From Candidatus Peribacteria bacterium (GTDB lineage: Bacteria > Patescibacteriota > Gracilibacteria > UBA1369 > 2-02-FULL-48-14): a DNA stretch of 33,167 nucleotides. Made by a program: the position numbers and the translations under genes. The notes under the pieces were generated by a model. That model worked only from the letters and a program-made list of their open reading frames with translations. It searched no databases and was not told the DNA's origin. Location: the NCBI GenBank assembly GCA_943354505.1, contig CALRCE010000011.1, forward strand, positions 1 to 33,167. The letters are read 5' to 3'. Shown in pieces: positions 23,209-30,198 of this stretch; positions within the stretch are counted from its first letter, which is position 1, and each line of letters begins with the position of its first letter.

Positions 23209-23628
23209 ATGTTACTTCCTTCAAGAGCAAAATATCGAAAATCCCAACGTCTTCGTGGATCCTTCAAAGGGAACGCTAAAGGAGGTTCAAGCCTCGCCTT
23301 CGGCAACTACGGACTCAAAGCTCTCGAGATCAAAGAATTGTCTTCTCGTCAGATTGAATCCGCTCGTCGTGTCCTCGCTCACCACATTCAACGCGTTGGT
23401 AAGATCTGGATTCGCATCTTCCCCCACAAGCCCATCACTGTGAAAGCAGCTGAAGTACCAATGGGATCTGGAAAAGGTACCGTGGACCGCTACACCGCTA
23501 TGGTGAAGCCGGGAACAATCATGTTTGAAATGGATGGAGTGGATGAAAAGACAGCTCGTGCCGCCCTCAAAATGGCCGGTTACAAGCTTCCGATCAAGAC
23601 TCGTGTCGTATCTTCTAAAGATCTTTAA
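23209..23628 (+). CDS. rplP: 50S ribosomal protein L16
   Basis: L16 binds 23S rRNA near the A-site. The start MLLPSRAKYRKSQRLRGSFKGNAKGGSSLAFGNYGLKALE and the later IESARRVLAHHIQRVGKIWIRIFPHKPITVKAAEVPMGSGKG are characteristic. In this last block the frequent RMGKGKG arginine region reads VPMGSGKG, so the residue hydroxylated in E. coli L16 is not an arginine here. The length of 139 aa is normal. Confidence 0.98.
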   Translation: MLLPSRAKYRKSQRLRGSFKGNAKGGSSLAFGNYGLKALEIKELSSRQIESARRVLAHHIQRVGKIWIRIFPHKPITVKAAEVPMGSGKGTVDRYTAMVKPGTIMFEMDGVDEKTARAALKMAGYKLPIKTRVVSSKDL

Positions 23629-23633
23629 TTCAT

Positions 23634-23804
23634 ATGGCGAAACAAGCTCACCCCATCGACGAACTTAAAAAAGAATTGGGACACATTCGTATCGATCTCA
23701 AGACTGGTAAATCCAAGCAAGGCCACAAAGTGAAAATGCTCAAAAAGCAAATTGCACGGATTTACACTCTCAATAACCAGAGCACTAGCTCCTCTAACAA
23801 CTAA
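23634..23804 (+). CDS. rpmC: 50S ribosomal protein L29 (56 aa, absent from the ORF track)
   Basis: This gene is below the track's length cutoff. It begins at ATG 23634, 5 nt after the rplP stop, and ends at TAA 23802-23804, 2 nt before rpsQ. The translation (MAKQAHPIDELKKELGHIRIDL, then KTGKSKQGHKVKMLKKQIARIYTL) shows the two-helix L29 pattern with the diagnostic IARIxT near the end. The position between L16 and S17 is the conserved place for rpmC. L29 lies near the tunnel exit beside L23. Confidence 0.93.
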   Translation: MAKQAHPIDELKKELGHIRIDLKTGKSKQGHKVKMLKKQIARIYTLNNQSTSSSNN

Positions 23805-23806
23805 AT

Positions 23807-24040
23807 ATGCGAAGTAAGAAAGGCGTTGTCGTCTCAAAATCCGGACTTAAGACCATCGTAGTGGAAGCTGAAACTTCCAAGACGCATCCTAAGTACAAAA
23901 AGCGTTACACCGTTCATGCAAAGTTTCATGCCCATGACGAAAACGACACCTACAAGGTTGGAGACGAAGTGACGATCTACGAAACTCGTCCCCTCTCAAA
24001 GATGAAGCGTTGGACAGTAACCGAACCTACTCAAAAGTAA
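23807..24040 (+). CDS. rpsQ: 30S ribosomal protein S17
   Basis: S17 is a primary 16S-binding OB-fold protein. Its 77-aa sequence has GVVVSKSGLKTIVVEAETSKTHPKYKKRYTVHAKFHAHDENDTYKVGDEVTIYETRPLSKMKRWTV, a standard S17 pattern with the RPLSKxKRW signature. It begins 2 nt after rpmC and ends 7 nt before rplN. Confidence 0.97.
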   Translation: MRSKKGVVVSKSGLKTIVVEAETSKTHPKYKKRYTVHAKFHAHDENDTYKVGDEVTIYETRPLSKMKRWTVTEPTQK

Positions 24041-24047
24041 TTAATTT

Positions 24048-24416
24048 ATGATTCAGCAACAATCAAATCTCACAGTCGCAGACAACAGCGGTGCCAAAGA
24101 AGTCATGTGCATCAAAGTCCTTGGAGCTTCCAAGCGACGTTATGCCTACATTGGTGACGAAATCGTCGTCAGCGTGAAGAAAGCGGCTCCAAAAGGTGCA
24201 GTGAAGCAAAAGTCCGTTCAACGTGCAGTGATTGTGCGTATGACCAAGACGCTTCACCGCAAAGATGGATCTTCCCTTCGCTTCGATGAAAACGCTGTGG
24301 TGATTGTCGGTAAAGACGGAGTGCCAAAAGGAACTCGTGTCTTCGGACCTGTGGCTCGTGAACTCCGCGAACGTGGATATCAAAAAATCATCTCTTTAGC
24401 ACCTGAAGTACTCTAA
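24048..24416 (+). CDS. rplN: 50S ribosomal protein L14
   Basis: L14 contacts the 30S and is the docking site of the silencing factor RsfS. The 122-aa sequence is standard: [90 protein letters not shown]. After its stop there is an intra-operon hairpin (24419-24433) before rplX. Confidence 0.98.
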   Translation: MIQQQSNLTVADNSGAKEVMCIKVLGASKRRYAYIGDEIVVSVKKAAPKGAVKQKSVQRAVIVRMTKTLHRKDGSSLRFDENAVVIVGKDGVPKGTRVFGPVARELRERGYQKIISLAPEVL

Positions 24417-24418
24417 CC

Positions 24419-24433
24419 CTCGGCGTAGCCGAG
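24419..24433 (+). other. Post-stop hairpin between rplN and rplX
   Basis: CTCGGC-GTA-GCCGAG, a perfect 6-bp G/C-rich stem, begins at the third base after the rplN stop and is followed by TTTCTCT. The T-rich tail is interrupted, so it could act as a weak or partial terminator, a processing site or a translational barrier before rplX. It is unrelated in sequence to the 30-nt repeat but has the same position. Confidence 0.7.
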
Positions 24434-24446
24434 TTTCTCTATCAAT

Positions 24447-24752
24447 ATGAAAATCAAGACTGGAGACACTGTCGTCGTGATTGCTGGAAAGGAACGCAAC
24501 AAAACCGGAAAGGTGATGCGCATCCTTGAAAAGAGCAATCGAGTGGTCGTAGAAGGCCTGAACATGGTCGTGCGCCACGTGAAGAAGACCGCAAGCAAGA
24601 AAGGTTCCAAAGCCACCTTCGAAGCTCCTATCGCCGCTTCCAACGTGATGCTCCTCGATCCTAAAACCAAGAAAGCAAGCCGAATCGGTTACCGTGTAAC
24701 TAAAGACGGTAAAAAAGAACGCATTGCTAAAAAAAGTAACACCGTCATCTAA
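24447..24752 (+). CDS. rplX: 50S ribosomal protein L24
   Basis: L24 is an assembly initiator at the tunnel exit. The KOW motif is clear: MKIKTGDTVVVIAGKERNKTGKVMRILEKSNRVVVEGLNMVVRHVKKT, followed by the family's APIAASNVMLLDPKTKKASRIGYRVTKDGKKERIAKKS. The 101-aa length is typical. It starts 30 nt after rplN, beyond the hairpin. Confidence 0.97.
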   Translation: MKIKTGDTVVVIAGKERNKTGKVMRILEKSNRVVVEGLNMVVRHVKKTASKKGSKATFEAPIAASNVMLLDPKTKKASRIGYRVTKDGKKERIAKKSNTVI

Positions 24753-24757
24753 ATATT

Positions 24758-25336
24758 ATGCCTGCAAAGAAACCTGTACAAAACGAGACAATGTCTGAAC
24801 TCAAAAAAGAGTTGGGACGTTCAAACCCTCATGCTCTCCCTATGCTTAAAAAGGTGAGCGTGCATGTCGGGATTGGAAGCATGGTCACCGGGGGTAACAA
24901 AGACTTCTCCCATGTTGAAAAGACTTTACTCGACATCACCGGTCAAAAACCTGTGGTTCGTAAAGCACGTATGGCTATTTCCAATTTCAAACTTCGTAAA
25001 GGTCTCCCTGTAGGTATCCACGTGACCCTTCGTGGGGATCGCATGCGAGACTTCATTGGACGTCTTGTAAACATCGTTCTTCCCCGTGTGCGTGACTTCC
25101 GTGGAATCACCGTTCGTGGTTTCGATGGAAGCGGTAACTTCTCTTTGGGCCTCGACGATTGCAGTATTTTCCCTGAAGTGAATCAAGAAAACATGACCAA
25201 GAGTCATGGTGTCCAAATCAACGTGTGCACTTCCGCTCGAAACAACCGTGAAGCTTACCTTCTTTTGAAGGCTCTCGGTTTCCCCTTCCGCGACGAAGTC
25301 AGCGTTGAAGGAAAAGTCACTCGTAAATCCCAATAA
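24758..25336 (+). CDS. rplE: 50S ribosomal protein L5
   Basis: L5 binds 5S rRNA in the central protuberance and contacts P-site tRNA. Diagnostic segments are VHVGIGSM, TLLDITGQKPVVRKARMAISNFKLRKGLPVGIHVTLRGDRMRDFIGRLVNIVLPRVRDFRGI and the C-terminal FSLGLDDCSIFPEVN. The 192-aa length is close to normal. It is followed by rpsN after 18 nt. Confidence 0.98.
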   Translation: MPAKKPVQNETMSELKKELGRSNPHALPMLKKVSVHVGIGSMVTGGNKDFSHVEKTLLDITGQKPVVRKARMAISNFKLRKGLPVGIHVTLRGDRMRDFIGRLVNIVLPRVRDFRGITVRGFDGSGNFSLGLDDCSIFPEVNQENMTKSHGVQINVCTSARNNREAYLLLKALGFPFRDEVSVEGKVTRKSQ

Positions 25337-25354
25337 CTAACTCTTAGCAAACAA

Positions 25355-25585
25355 ATGGCTAAACTCTCGATGATCAATAAGGCAAGCAAACGCAAACGTG
25401 CAGTCGCACACCGTTTGGCTCTCGGCTTAAAACCAAAGCCCGGACAGGCAGTTAAAATGTACAACCGCTGTGGAAAATGTGGACGTGTACGTGGATACAT
25501 GCGAAAGTTCGACCTCTGCCGTATTTGTTTCCGAGAACTCGCTCGTAAAGGAGCCATCATGGGTCTCACTAAATCATCTTGGTAA
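25355..25585 (+). CDS. rpsN: 30S ribosomal protein S14, zinc-binding form with N-terminal extension
   Basis: Four cysteines in CGKC and CRIC (C39, C42, C55, C58) mark the zinc-containing type of S14. The protein is 76 aa rather than the usual 61 of this type, because of an extra basic N-terminal segment ([22 protein letters not shown]). The C-terminal [18 protein letters not shown] is canonical. It lies in the conserved rplE-rpsN-rpsH order. Its stop is followed by copy 3 of the hairpin repeat. Confidence 0.97.
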   Translation: MAKLSMINKASKRKRAVAHRLALGLKPKPGQAVKMYNRCGKCGRVRGYMRKFDLCRICFRELARKGAIMGLTKSSW

Positions 25586-25587
25586 CC

Positions 25588-25617
25588 TTCGAAACGGGAC
25601 AACGTCCCAGTTTCGAA
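25588..25617 (+). repeat. Post-stop hairpin repeat, copy 3 (between rpsN and rpsH)
   Basis: TTCGAAAC-GGGAC, loop AAC, GTCCC-A-GTTTCGAA, starting at the third base after the rpsN stop. It matches the stem of the tuf copy and the loop of the rpoC copy. This copy lies inside the operon rather than at an operon end, without the 17-nt tail or a terminator. That argues against a simple terminator role. Confidence 0.85.
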
Positions 25618-25667
25618 TCTCCCTCAATCAACTCTATCTCAACTTCTACCATCACACTGACCTCAAA

Positions 25668-26054
25668 ATGACACTCACCGATCCCATTGCTGACCTTCTA
25701 ACAAGAATCCGAAACGCTGCACACGCTCGCAAGAACTTCGTGCACGTTCCTCATTCTCGTCTCAAAGCTGACATTTGCGCAGTGCTCAAAGAAGCAGGTT
25801 ACGTTCGCGAAAGCAAAGTAACAGGTGAAGGAGTTGCAAAAGAAATCATGATCGAACTTCGAGAAGATCGCCGCGACCTCGTCCTGACCTTGGTCAGCCG
25901 TCCTGGTCAACGCATCTACGTGAAGACAAACGAAATTCCAAAAGTGCTCAACGGACTCGGTCTCGCTATCCTTTCCACTCCAAAAGGAGTGATGAGCGGT
26001 AGAGATGCTCGCAAGGCCAAGCTCGGTGGAGAACTTCTCTGCGAAATATACTAG
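25668..26054 (+). CDS. rpsH: 30S ribosomal protein S8
   Basis: The track ORF starts far upstream at 25470, inside rpsN; the true start is ATG 25668 (MTLTDPIADLLTRIRNA), giving 128 aa. The C-terminal SRPGQRIYVKTNEIPKVLNGLGLAILSTPKGVMSGRDARKAKLGGELLCEIY is characteristic. S8 binds the 16S central domain and represses the spc operon in E. coli through a site near rplE. Here the unusual 82-nt gap before rpsH carries the hairpin repeat, which does not look like the S8 target. Confidence 0.97.
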   Translation: MTLTDPIADLLTRIRNAAHARKNFVHVPHSRLKADICAVLKEAGYVRESKVTGEGVAKEIMIELREDRRDLVLTLVSRPGQRIYVKTNEIPKVLNGLGLAILSTPKGVMSGRDARKAKLGGELLCEIY

Positions 26055-26081
26055 TAAACTCACTTTCAACTAAACTCTCAT

Positions 26082-26636
26082 ATGTCTCGAATTGGTAAAA
26101 ACCCGGTGCTCATCCCTTCTGGCGTTACTGTCACAAGAGATGCAAATGGAACCCTCGTCGTGAAAGGCCCAAAAGGTGAACTCAAATGGACACCTCATCC
26201 TATGATCACGGTGACCGTCGAAGAAAACCAAGTGGTCGTGACTCGTGACGATGAAGATCGTTTCAAGCATGCTCTTCACGGTCTGACTCGCACGCTCATC
26301 CAAAACATGGTGACCGGAGTAACGAAAGGCTTCTCTAAAGTTTTAGAAATCAACGGCGTGGGTTACCGCGTTTCCATCGGTGGAAACAAGCTTGTGCTCA
26401 ATCTTGGATATTCTCATCCTATTGAATACCCCACCCCAGCTGGAATCACCTTCAAACTCGACGAAGAAAAAAAGAACCTTCTCACCATCTCTGGAATCGA
26501 CAAGCAGTTGGTTGGACAAGTGGCTGCAGAAATCCGTGGATTCAGACCTCCTGAACCTTACCTCGGAAAGGGTATCAAATACATCGATGAACACATCCGC
26601 CGTAAGGCAGGTAAGACCGCTTCTAAAGGCGCATAA
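26082..26636 (+). CDS. rplF: 50S ribosomal protein L6
   Basis: L6 has two related domains near the sarcin-ricin loop. The start MSRIGKNPVLIPSGVTVTRDANGTLVVKGPKGEL and the second-domain VNGVGYRV-type block (EINGVGYRVSIGGNKLVLNLGYSHPIEYPTPAGI), then VGQVAAEIRGFRPPEPYLGKGIKYIDEHIRRKAGKTASKG, are all present in 184 aa. A 57-nt gap with two hairpins follows before rplR. Confidence 0.98.
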   Translation: MSRIGKNPVLIPSGVTVTRDANGTLVVKGPKGELKWTPHPMITVTVEENQVVVTRDDEDRFKHALHGLTRTLIQNMVTGVTKGFSKVLEINGVGYRVSIGGNKLVLNLGYSHPIEYPTPAGITFKLDEEKKNLLTISGIDKQLVGQVAAEIRGFRPPEPYLGKGIKYIDEHIRRKAGKTASKGA

Positions 26637-26638
26637 CA

Positions 26639-26652
26639 AGCACGCTAGTGCT
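26639..26652 (+). other. Post-stop hairpin after rplF
   Basis: AGCAC-GCTA-GTGCT, a 5-bp stem, begins at the third base after the rplF stop. It is the first of two hairpins in the rplF-rplR gap. Confidence 0.6.
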
Positions 26653-26663
26653 AGACAATAACC

Positions 26664-26677
26664 GTCGCGCAAGCGAC
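26664..26677 (+). other. GCAA-tetraloop hairpin before rplR
   Basis: GTCGC-GCAA-GCGAC is a perfect 5-bp stem with a GNRA tetraloop, 16 nt before the rplR ATG. A stable GNRA hairpin this close to a start codon could bind a protein or modulate initiation. No T-tract follows. Confidence 0.55.
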
Positions 26678-26693
26678 ATCAACTCTATAAGAC

Positions 26694-27062
26694 ATGAACT
26701 CTCAAAAAGCTAAAAATCTGAAACGAGCTCGCCGACACGTGCGCATCCGCGCTCGAGTGTCTGGTACAGCTAAACTGCCACGTCTCATCGTGTTCCGCAG
26801 TCTTCGCTACATCTACGCTCAATTGGTGGACGACACTTCCGGTAAAATCCTTGCTGCTGCTCACGATATGCACTCGTCGGAGACGAGCTCTACAAAAAAG
26901 CTAACAAAAATTGAACGTGCAACCGCTGTCGGTGGTGAAATCGCTGCAAAAGCAGAGAAAGCCGGGATCAAAGCTTGTGTTTTCGACCGCAATGGTTATC
27001 AATATCATGGCCGTGTTCAAGCGGTCGCTGAAGGCGCCCGTGAAGGAGGCCTCAAGTTCTAA
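26694..27062 (+). CDS. rplR: 50S ribosomal protein L18
   Basis: L18 binds 5S rRNA with L5. The blocks [92 protein letters not shown] are standard, and the 122-aa length is normal. It follows the two-hairpin gap and precedes rpsE by 18 nt. Confidence 0.98.
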   Translation: MNSQKAKNLKRARRHVRIRARVSGTAKLPRLIVFRSLRYIYAQLVDDTSGKILAAAHDMHSSETSSTKKLTKIERATAVGGEIAAKAEKAGIKACVFDRNGYQYHGRVQAVAEGAREGGLKF

Positions 27063-27080
27063 TCACTCTATTACCTACCT

Positions 27081-27722
27081 ATGCCTAAACCTGGAAAAAG
27101 ACCATTACCAAAAGAAACCAAGGAATTCGAAGAAGCCGTGGTTGAAGTGGCTCGCGTGACTCGTGTGGTTAAGGGCGGACGACGTATGCGCTTCCGTGCA
27201 ACCGTTGTGATTGGAAACAAGAAAGGCACCGTAGGATACGGAATCGGTAAAGCCGTTGAAGTGCAACTCGCGATTCAAAAAGCAGTGGCTAAGGCTCGCA
27301 AACGACTCATCCGCGTTCCCATCTACAAGGGAAGCATTCCTCACCAAACTCAAGTTAAATTCAAATCTTCTGTGGTGTTCATCAAACCTGCAAGCGAAGG
27401 TACTGGACTCATCGCTGGAGGTGCCCTTCGTCTCATTCTCGAGCTCGCTGGAATCAAAAACGTTCTCTCCAAATCTCTCGGATCCAACAACCCTGTGAAC
27501 ACCGCTAAGGCAGCTTACAAGGCACTGACCACTCTCCGCGAACGCACCGACATGGAAACCGATCGTGTGAAAGCTGAAGTGTCCGACGACATGGAACGTT
27601 CCGCTCCTGAGGTTAAGAAGATAGGAAAAAGCGAAGCGAAAGAAATGGTGAATGCCGACAAACGCATGATGAAACCTGCTCACAAATCAGATTCTAAAAA
27701 ACCAGCTCCTAAGAAAGCTTAA
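27081..27722 (+). CDS. rpsE: 30S ribosomal protein S5 with a long C-terminal tail
   Basis: S5 helps decoding accuracy and mRNA unwinding. The core is standard: VVEVARVTRVVKGGRRMRFRATVVIGNKKGTVGYGIGKAVEVQLAIQKAVAKAR, then PASEGTGLIAGGALRLILELAGIKNVLSKSLGSNNPVNTAKAAYKAL. The protein is 213 aa because a charged tail of about 50 residues (VKAEVSDDMERSAPEVKK, then MMKPAHKSDSKKPAPKKA) extends the usual end. In most bacteria rpmD (L30) follows; here the next gene is rplO. Confidence 0.98.
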   Translation: MPKPGKRPLPKETKEFEEAVVEVARVTRVVKGGRRMRFRATVVIGNKKGTVGYGIGKAVEVQLAIQKAVAKARKRLIRVPIYKGSIPHQTQVKFKSSVVFIKPASEGTGLIAGGALRLILELAGIKNVLSKSLGSNNPVNTAKAAYKALTTLRERTDMETDRVKAEVSDDMERSAPEVKKIGKSEAKEMVNADKRMMKPAHKSDSKKPAPKKA

Positions 27723-27750
27723 TTCGCACCTCTCGTACACTTAAAACACT

Positions 27751-28200
27751 ATGCAGCAAAACACTCTCAAACCAACAACCGGAAGCACTAAGTCTAAGAT
27801 CCGACGCGGACGTGGAGCCTCTCGTGGCAACTACTCTGGACGCGGAATGAAAGGACAAAATGCACGTTCCGGAGGAGGAGTACGTCCTGGATTCGAAGGA
27901 GGTCAAACCCCTTTGATCCGCCGTATGCCAAAACTCAAAGGGTTCTTGAATCCCAACAAAGAGATCTACCTCCCCATCAACTTGGGTGACCTCAATGGTT
28001 TCAAAGACGGTGAAGCAGTAGACGTAAAAGTGCTCAAGGCAAAAGGCCTTGTGAAACGCCTCGGAAAAGTGAAATTGCTTGGAAACGGAGAATTGACCGT
28101 TAAAGTGAAGCTCACGGTGGATTGTGCTTCTGCCTCTGCCTTAGAAAAGGCAAGTAAAGCCGGCGCAGAAGTCACTGTTCTAGAAAAAAAAGCTGAGTAA
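27751..28200 (+). CDS. rplO: 50S ribosomal protein L15
   Basis: L15 is a late-assembly 50S protein. The glycine-rich N-terminus RRGRGASRGNYSGRGMKGQNARSGGGVRPGFEGGQTPLIRRMPKLKGF is diagnostic. The C-terminal globular part (VDVKVLKAKGLVKRLGKVKLLGNGELTVKVKLTVDCASASALEKASKAGAEVTVLEKK) is normal for 149 aa. It lies 28 nt after rpsE with no rpmD in between and is 12 nt before secY. Confidence 0.98.
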   Translation: MQQNTLKPTTGSTKSKIRRGRGASRGNYSGRGMKGQNARSGGGVRPGFEGGQTPLIRRMPKLKGFLNPNKEIYLPINLGDLNGFKDGEAVDVKVLKAKGLVKRLGKVKLLGNGELTVKVKLTVDCASASALEKASKAGAEVTVLEKKAE

Positions 28201-28212
28201 CCAAGCACTTCC

Positions 28213-29514
28213 ATGAACGCACTTAAACAAATTTGGAAGTCCAAAGACCTACGCAATAAGATCCTATTCACGGTAGGAATCATTTTGGTTTACCGTTTGC
28301 TCACGCACATCACCATTCCCGGTGTGAATCGTGAAGCTTTGGCGTTTGTATTTGAAAAGAACTCCCTCCTCGGAGCCTTCAGTCTCCTCACCGGAGGAAG
28401 TGCCGAGAACTTCTCCATCGCTTTGATGGGTCTTTCTCCTTACATCAACGCATCGATCATCATCCAACTGCTCACCGTTATCATTCCTCGTCTCGAAGAA
28501 ATTTCTAAAGAAGGAGAACAAGGACGCAAACGTCTCAACCGCTACACTCGATGGTTGGCTTTGCCTCTTTCCTTCCTTCAATCTTACGGAATGATCGCTC
28601 TCATCAACTCTCAAGCTCAAGTGGAAATCATCACCAACATGACTGATCCCATGGTGATCCTCCCCATCATGCTCAGTGTGACCGTGGGAACCCTTGTCCT
28701 CATGTGGCTCGGTGAACTGATCTCAGAAAAAGGGATCGGAAACGGAACCTCTCTCATCATTTTCGCAGGAATCGTGGCCTCCATTCCACCGATTGTGGGA
28801 CCTTCCCTCAAATTGGCTCAAGCAGAACCTGAGCGCCTCCTCCCTTTCTTGGCCGTGGTGCTCTTCAGTCTTCTCTTCACCCTCTTGGTGGTGCTCTTCA
28901 CCGAAGGACAACGACGCATTCCCATCACCTATGCAGGTCAACGTGGACGCGGTAAGGCCGAACAATCTTTCTTGCCCATTCGAATCAACCAAGCCGGAAT
29001 GATTCCAATCATCTTCGCGGTTTCTCTCATCACCTTCCCTTCCATCATCGGGCAGTTCCTGATGTATGCCGATTCTCCTTGGGTTAAAAAGATCGGAGAA
29101 CTCGCCACGACTCAACTCAACACGCAAAGCTGGACCTACACCCTTCTCTACTTCTTCTTAGTCATTGGATTCACTTTCTTCTACGTCAGCATCGTCTTCA
29201 AGCCTGAAGAAATCGCCGACAACATTCAAAAACGTGGAGGCTTTGTTCCTGGGCTTCGTCCTGGAAAAGAAACCTCAGACTACCTTTCTAAGGTGTCCAA
29301 CCGTTTGAACCTCTTCGGAGGAACCATGATCGCGTTTGTGGGAGTACTGCCCATTGTGATGCAACTCATCTTCAGCGAACTGAGCATCGGTGGAGTGCCT
29401 ACCTTGATCAGCGGAGCCGGAATCATCATTATTGTGGGTGTGGTCTTGGATTTGATCCGTCAAATCAACGCTCAGTTGCTGACCCACCACTACGAGCGTT
29501 TCTACAAAGGGTAA
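28213..29514 (+). CDS. secY: Preprotein translocase subunit SecY
   Basis: SecY is the ten-helix channel of the Sec translocon. The 433-aa sequence shows the plug and pore region (NSLLGAFSLLTGGSAENFSIALMGLSPYINASIIIQLL), the cytoplasmic GQRRIPITYAGQ-like segment (EGQRRIPITYAGQRGRGKAEQSFLPIRINQAGMIPIIFA) and the C5 loop NIQKRGGFVPGLRPGKET, all conserved. The position between L15 and adenylate kinase is the classical one. A 39-nt gap with a hairpin follows. Confidence 0.99.
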   Translation: MNALKQIWKSKDLRNKILFTVGIILVYRLLTHITIPGVNREALAFVFEKNSLLGAFSLLTGGSAENFSIALMGLSPYINASIIIQLLTVIIPRLEEISKEGEQGRKRLNRYTRWLALPLSFLQSYGMIALINSQAQVEIITNMTDPMVILPIMLSVTVGTLVLMWLGELISEKGIGNGTSLIIFAGIVASIPPIVGPSLKLAQAEPERLLPFLAVVLFSLLFTLLVVLFTEGQRRIPITYAGQRGRGKAEQSFLPIRINQAGMIPIIFAVSLITFPSIIGQFLMYADSPWVKKIGELATTQLNTQSWTYTLLYFFLVIGFTFFYVSIVFKPEEIADNIQKRGGFVPGLRPGKETSDYLSKVSNRLNLFGGTMIAFVGVLPIVMQLIFSELSIGGVPTLISGAGIIIIVGVVLDLIRQINAQLLTHHYERFYKG

Positions 29515-29516
29515 CA

Positions 29517-29537
29517 GACCGCAGCGAAGCCAAGGTC
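29517..29537 (+). other. Post-stop hairpin between secY and adk
   Basis: GACC...GGTC with an inner GC/GC pair and unpaired CAA, starting at the third base after the secY stop. It is weaker than the others. It lies at the boundary between the ribosomal/Sec genes and the adk-map pair. Confidence 0.45.
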
Positions 29538-29553
29538 CCTTAAAAAATTTACC

Positions 29554-30198
29554 ATGGACTTAGTACTATTCGGAATGCAAGGCTCTGGAAAAGGAACTCA
29601 AAGTAAGGCCATCGCTGAGCATTGCAATCTTGTCATTTTCGAAACCGGTGCAGAACTGCGCCGCCTCTCCAGCGAAGACTCTGAATTGGCTCAAAAAGTG
29701 AAAGCCATCATCGAATCAGGGAACCTCGTTCCCACCGAAGTCGTGATGGAAATCATCACTGATTTCTTGCACAAACTTCCAGCCGGCAAGAGCGCTCTCT
29801 TCGACGGCATTCCTCGCAGCGACGACCAAAAACAACAATTCGATGCCCTCATGACCAAAGAAGGACGCTCCTTCAAAGGCTTGCTCATCGAACTCACCGA
29901 AGCCGAAGCCGTGAAACGCCTGACGACTCGCCGCATGTGCCCGACCTGCAAGACCATCTTCCCCGCCGCTTACGAAAAAGAGACCTGTGAAAACGACGGC
30001 AGCACCCTCATCACCCGCCAAGACGACACCCCGGATGCCATTCGCGTACGTCTCGACACCTTCCTGCAAAAGACCGTGCCCGTGATTGAAGCTTACAAAA
30101 CCGAAGGAAAAATGCTCGTCGTGAAAGGAGAACAAGCCATCGAAAAAGTGACCGTAGACATTCAAGAGGTCCTTAAAACGGACTTCCAATGGGCATGA
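29554..30198 (+). CDS. adk: Adenylate kinase, zinc-lid type
   Basis: The enzyme interconverts ATP + AMP and 2 ADP. The P-loop is GMQGSGKGT (residues 7-15), the AMP-site region includes FETGAELRR and FDGIPRS (83-89), and the LID carries CPTC...CEND (C129, C132, C145, D148). This is a Cys3-Asp zinc site known in some adenylate kinases. The length of 214 aa is that of the long-lid form. It overlaps map by the ATGA of its stop. Confidence 0.97.
   Translation: MDLVLFGMQGSGKGTQSKAIAEHCNLVIFETGAELRRLSSEDSELAQKVKAIIESGNLVPTEVVMEIITDFLHKLPAGKSALFDGIPRSDDQKQQFDALMTKEGRSFKGLLIELTEAEAVKRLTTRRMCPTCKTIFPAAYEKETCENDGSTLITRQDDTPDAIRVRLDTFLQKTVPVIEAYKTEGKMLVVKGEQAIEKVTVDIQEVLKTDFQWA

Noticed and set aside
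25470-25667. Upstream extension of the rpsH ORF
   Set aside because: It lies within rpsN in another frame and across the hairpin repeat; the S8 sequence begins at ATG 25668.
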